DNA of 64,000 nucleotides. Source: Leptotrichia sp. oral taxon 223. GTDB lineage: Bacteria > Fusobacteriota > Fusobacteriia > Fusobacteriales > Leptotrichiaceae. The notes under the pieces were generated by a model. The model worked only from the letters and a program-made list of their open reading frames with translations. It made no database searches and was not told the origin of the DNA. Positions within the stretch are counted from its first letter, which is position 1. Each line of letters begins with the position of its first letter. The position numbers and the translations under genes were made by a program. The stretch is from positions 558,001-622,000 of the forward strand of contig NZ_JABXYU010000001.1 of assembly GCF_013394795.1 (NCBI RefSeq). Reading direction: 5' to 3'. Shown here piece by piece: positions 62,079 through 64,000 of the stretch.

Positions 62079-62215
62079 GAACTCCCCTCCTACATCTATT
62101 CTTTCTACAGCATTTCCACTCATCAATCAAAAAGTTGCTCACTTTTTTCATTAATATCTCTCCATCCTTTTTTACAAAATTTTTATTCAAGTAGAAAATT
62201 TCATTTTTCTTGTAT

Positions 62216-62245
62216 ATTATACCACAATACCCCTAAAAAAGTAAA
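62216..62245 (-). promoter_or_regulatory. Promoter of the L,D-transpeptidase operon
   Basis: Minus-strand TTTACT (62245-62240), 18-base spacer, TATAAT (62221-62216). The leader is about 130 bases and contains a short reading frame (62151-62059) with GGAG upstream, overlapping the GTG start; whether it is translated is unclear. Confidence 0.65.
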
Positions 62246-62260
62246 ACATAAAATCAAATT

Positions 62261-63481
62261 CTATTTACAAAATTTCGGAAATTCAACTTTCAGCACTTCA
62301 TAAAGCCTTTCCAGCATTTTTTCCAAATATTTCGTTGGCACAGCCAGATTTACCCTCTCAAATCCATCTCCAGCCTTTCCAAACGTATATCCCTCACTAA
62401 AGAATATTTTTACTTTTTTATTCATAAACTCTGCAAGTTCTTTATTTTTAAGTCCCAATGCCCGAAAATCCAGCCATTGTAAATAAGTTCCCTCAATTAA
62501 CGGGGCTTTTAAATTGATGAACTTTTCTTCAAAAAATTTATTCACCAATTTCTGATTTTTATCAACTAATAACAAAAATTCATCCAGCCATTCTTCTGCT
62601 TCTGTATAAGCCAGTTCACATGCCTTATATGATAATGTTGCAAAAACATGCATCGACATTTTTTCCATTTCAGTCTTGAATTTTTTACGTAGTTTCTCAT
62701 TTTTGATAATTATATTTGAGATTCCTGCTCCAGCTAGATTAAAACTCTTTGTAGGGGCAGTACATGTTATTGTAATTTCAGCAAATTTTTCTGACAAAGT
62801 CTGAAAAACCGTATGTTTATGCCCAGCCATCACAATATCAAAATGAATCTCATCAGAAATCACAATCAAATTATTCTCAACCGCAATTTTCCCAATTTTT
62901 TCCAAATCTTCCCTGCTCCATACGATTCCAAGCGGATTATGAGGACTGCACAAAAGCAATACCTTATTATTTTCATCTCTCGCAAATTCCTCAAATTTTT
63001 CAAAATCAATAGAATACTTGGCTTTCCCATTCTCATTTTTACTTTCAACTAAGCCGCAATCCACTAATTTTCTTTTATTTGAAGTAATCGCGCTATAAAA
63101 CGGATAATAAACAGGCGTAAACGTAATCACACCTTCATTCTCCTTCGCAAAAGCCTTAATCGCAACATATATAGCTGAAACCACTCCAGGAGTACATAAA
63201 ATCCAGTCTTTTTCCACTTTAAAACCGTGCCTTCTCTCCATCCATCCTATAACAGCCTCATAATATTTCGGATAAGTCCCCGAATACCCTAAAACCGCCT
63301 CATCAATATACTTCTTCAGCCCTTCCGTTATCTCAGGAGCAATCTTTAATTCCATGTCCGCCACAGAAAATGGAACAATATCGTCTTCCAGCTCTGGAAG
63401 CACTTCATACATCTGCTCCCATTTGTACGATCCTTGCCCTTTTCTGCTTAGGATTGTTTCAAAATCATATTTTTTTGACAT
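62261..63481 (-). CDS. patB: MalY/PatB-type C-S lyase (cystathionine beta-lyase)
   Basis: A 406-residue PLP aminotransferase-fold enzyme. It begins KKYDFETILSRKGQGSYKWE, with FSVADMELKIAPEI, LCSPHNPLGIVWSREDLEKI, VISDEIHFDIVMAGHKH and the PLP lysine in APTKSFNLAGAGISN. This is the MalY/PatB family, which cleaves cystathionine or cysteine, giving ammonia, pyruvate and a thiol or H2S. It could serve methionine synthesis together with LuxS-derived homocysteine, or H2S production. Substrate not fixed by sequence. Confidence 0.92.
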   Translation of the reverse strand: MSKKYDFETILSRKGQGSYKWEQMYEVLPELEDDIVPFSVADMELKIAPEITEGLKKYIDEAVLGYSGTYPKYYEAVIGWMERRHGFKVEKDWILCTPGVVSAIYVAIKAFAKENEGVITFTPVYYPFYSAITSNKRKLVDCGLVESKNENGKAKYSIDFEKFEEFARDENNKVLLLCSPHNPLGIVWSREDLEKIGKIAVENNLIVISDEIHFDIVMAGHKHTVFQTLSEKFAEITITCTAPTKSFNLAGAGISNIIIKNEKLRKKFKTEMEKMSMHVFATLSYKACELAYTEAEEWLDEFLLLVDKNQKLVNKFFEEKFINLKAPLIEGTYLQWLDFRALGLKNKELAEFMNKKVKIFFSEGYTFGKAGDGFERVNLAVPTKYLEKMLERLYEVLKVEFPKFCK

Positions 63482-63514
63482 TTTTTCACTTCTTCCTTTT
63501 TCAACAAATTTATA

Positions 63515-64000
63515 CTAAATTTTCAGTTTTTCCTGTAACTTTTCAATTTTATAATATTCATTTAGAAATATTGGTATTGATGGATAAATTTTTACTTTAT
63601 TTTTACTTTTTAGTAATTCATTTTGAAATTTCAATATTTTATTTTTTTCTACATCTTTAAATTTCATTTCTAATATGTTTTCTGAATTATTAATATAAAA
63701 TTTTATAATTTCCTTATATTGTGATTTAAGAGCCGTCATTCCCATGTTTCCAGTTTCATTTTTTATTTTCTTTTTAAAAACCTTAAAATCCTCCAACTTT
63801 TCTTCAAAGTTATTTTTTTCATAAATATAATTGCAACCAATAGGCTTATGATACGCTTCTATCATTGGAAAACTTAAATATAATTTACCATTCTCGGTTT
63901 CATTTTCAAAAAAACTGTTTATTTCCGATATTTCATTTATTCTTTCATATATTTTTTCAATATTTTTATATTCTTCATTTAATTTTGAATGTAAATCATA
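63515..64000 (-). CDS. Partial protein of unknown function, N-terminus outside the window
   Basis: The reading frame is open from the stop at 63515 to the right edge, 161 residues, so the ATG at 63865 is internal and not the real start. The visible part has helical charged sequence (EYKNIEKIYERINEISEINS), then ENGKLYLSFPMIEAYHKP, then a Lys/Glu-rich C-terminus. The LYxSFPMIEAY stretch recalls TOPRIM-like proteins of the RloB or ATPase-associated type, where a P-x-h-E motif follows a beta strand, but this is a weak match. No function is assigned. Confidence 0.6.
   Translation of the reverse strand, partial: YDLHSKLNEEYKNIEKIYERINEISEINSFFENETENGKLYLSFPMIEAYHKPIGCNYIYEKNNFEEKLEDFKVFKKKIKNETGNMGMTALKSQYKEIIKFYINNSENILEMKFKDVEKNKILKFQNELLKSKNKVKIYPSIPIFLNEYYKIEKLQEKLKI

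Noticed and set aside
63515-63865. Complete 116-residue gene with start at 63865
   Set aside because: The frame is open without a stop to the window edge and the upstream residues continue a plausible protein, so it is a 5'-truncated larger gene.

Overview
The window is a strongly AT-rich chromosome segment from a diderm, anaerobic-type bacterium. The gene set points to Fusobacteriota, most likely Leptotrichia or a close relative. The evidence is LPS genes (kdsA, lpxD) and outer-membrane assembly genes (bamA, tamB), several beta-barrel proteins ending in Phe, AT-rich spacers with consensus TTGACA/TATAAT promoters, and a lipoate-dependent 2-oxoacid dehydrogenase operon. No rRNA, tRNA, CRISPR array, prophage or complete insertion sequence was seen. 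The genus assignment is inference from protein character; no database was searched.

Layout. Positions 1-7000 hold a branched-chain amino acid block on the minus strand (ilvD, a small membrane protein, an alpha/beta hydrolase, ilvA, ilvB, ilvN). It is bordered by short MITE-like AT-rich segments and one structured repeat. Positions 7300-11250 encode envelope genes: a 53-residue membrane peptide, an autotransporter-like outer membrane protein and two secreted TPR proteins. Next come cobT-hemL, then plus-strand kdsA, a class V aminotransferase and lgt, then an orphan IS3-type OrfA, a hemolysin III homologue, an M24 peptidase, DUF4240 and DUF2278 proteins, folC and rpsP.

Positions 24600-30500 form one operon, E1alpha-E1beta-E2-E3-lplA. 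The only lipoyl domain is fused to E3, while E2 has two subunit-binding domains and none of its own. Positions 30700-34800 carry plus-strand genes: a DIP1984-type protein, a DAACS transporter behind a structured leader, a membrane protein, and a META-domain protein with a 375-bp internal duplication. Positions 34800-42400 hold tgt, tatD, an LprI-like protein, luxS, ddl, hslO, a GNAT gene coupled to a small antitoxin-like gene, and a lipoprotein. Positions 42470-50530 are the lpxD-bamA-tamB envelope operon. Positions 50780-54300 carry an Nramp-like transporter, pxpB, pxpC and accB. Positions 54680-63500 carry a FadL-like porin, a likely queuine salvage pair (yhhQ and a QueL-like radical SAM protein), two unusual L,D-transpeptidases and a MalY/PatB lyase. 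Genes at both window edges are cut.

The observations most worth following are: a repeat present twice (about 4925-5053 and 56255-56384) whose long and short hairpins both keep base pairing despite changed sequence; the rearranged lipoyl architecture of the dehydrogenase; a GNAT toxin-antitoxin-like pair with a non-standard small partner; paired L,D-transpeptidases with SHKC in place of SHGC; and an Nramp homologue lacking both metal-binding signatures beside pxpBC without pxpA.
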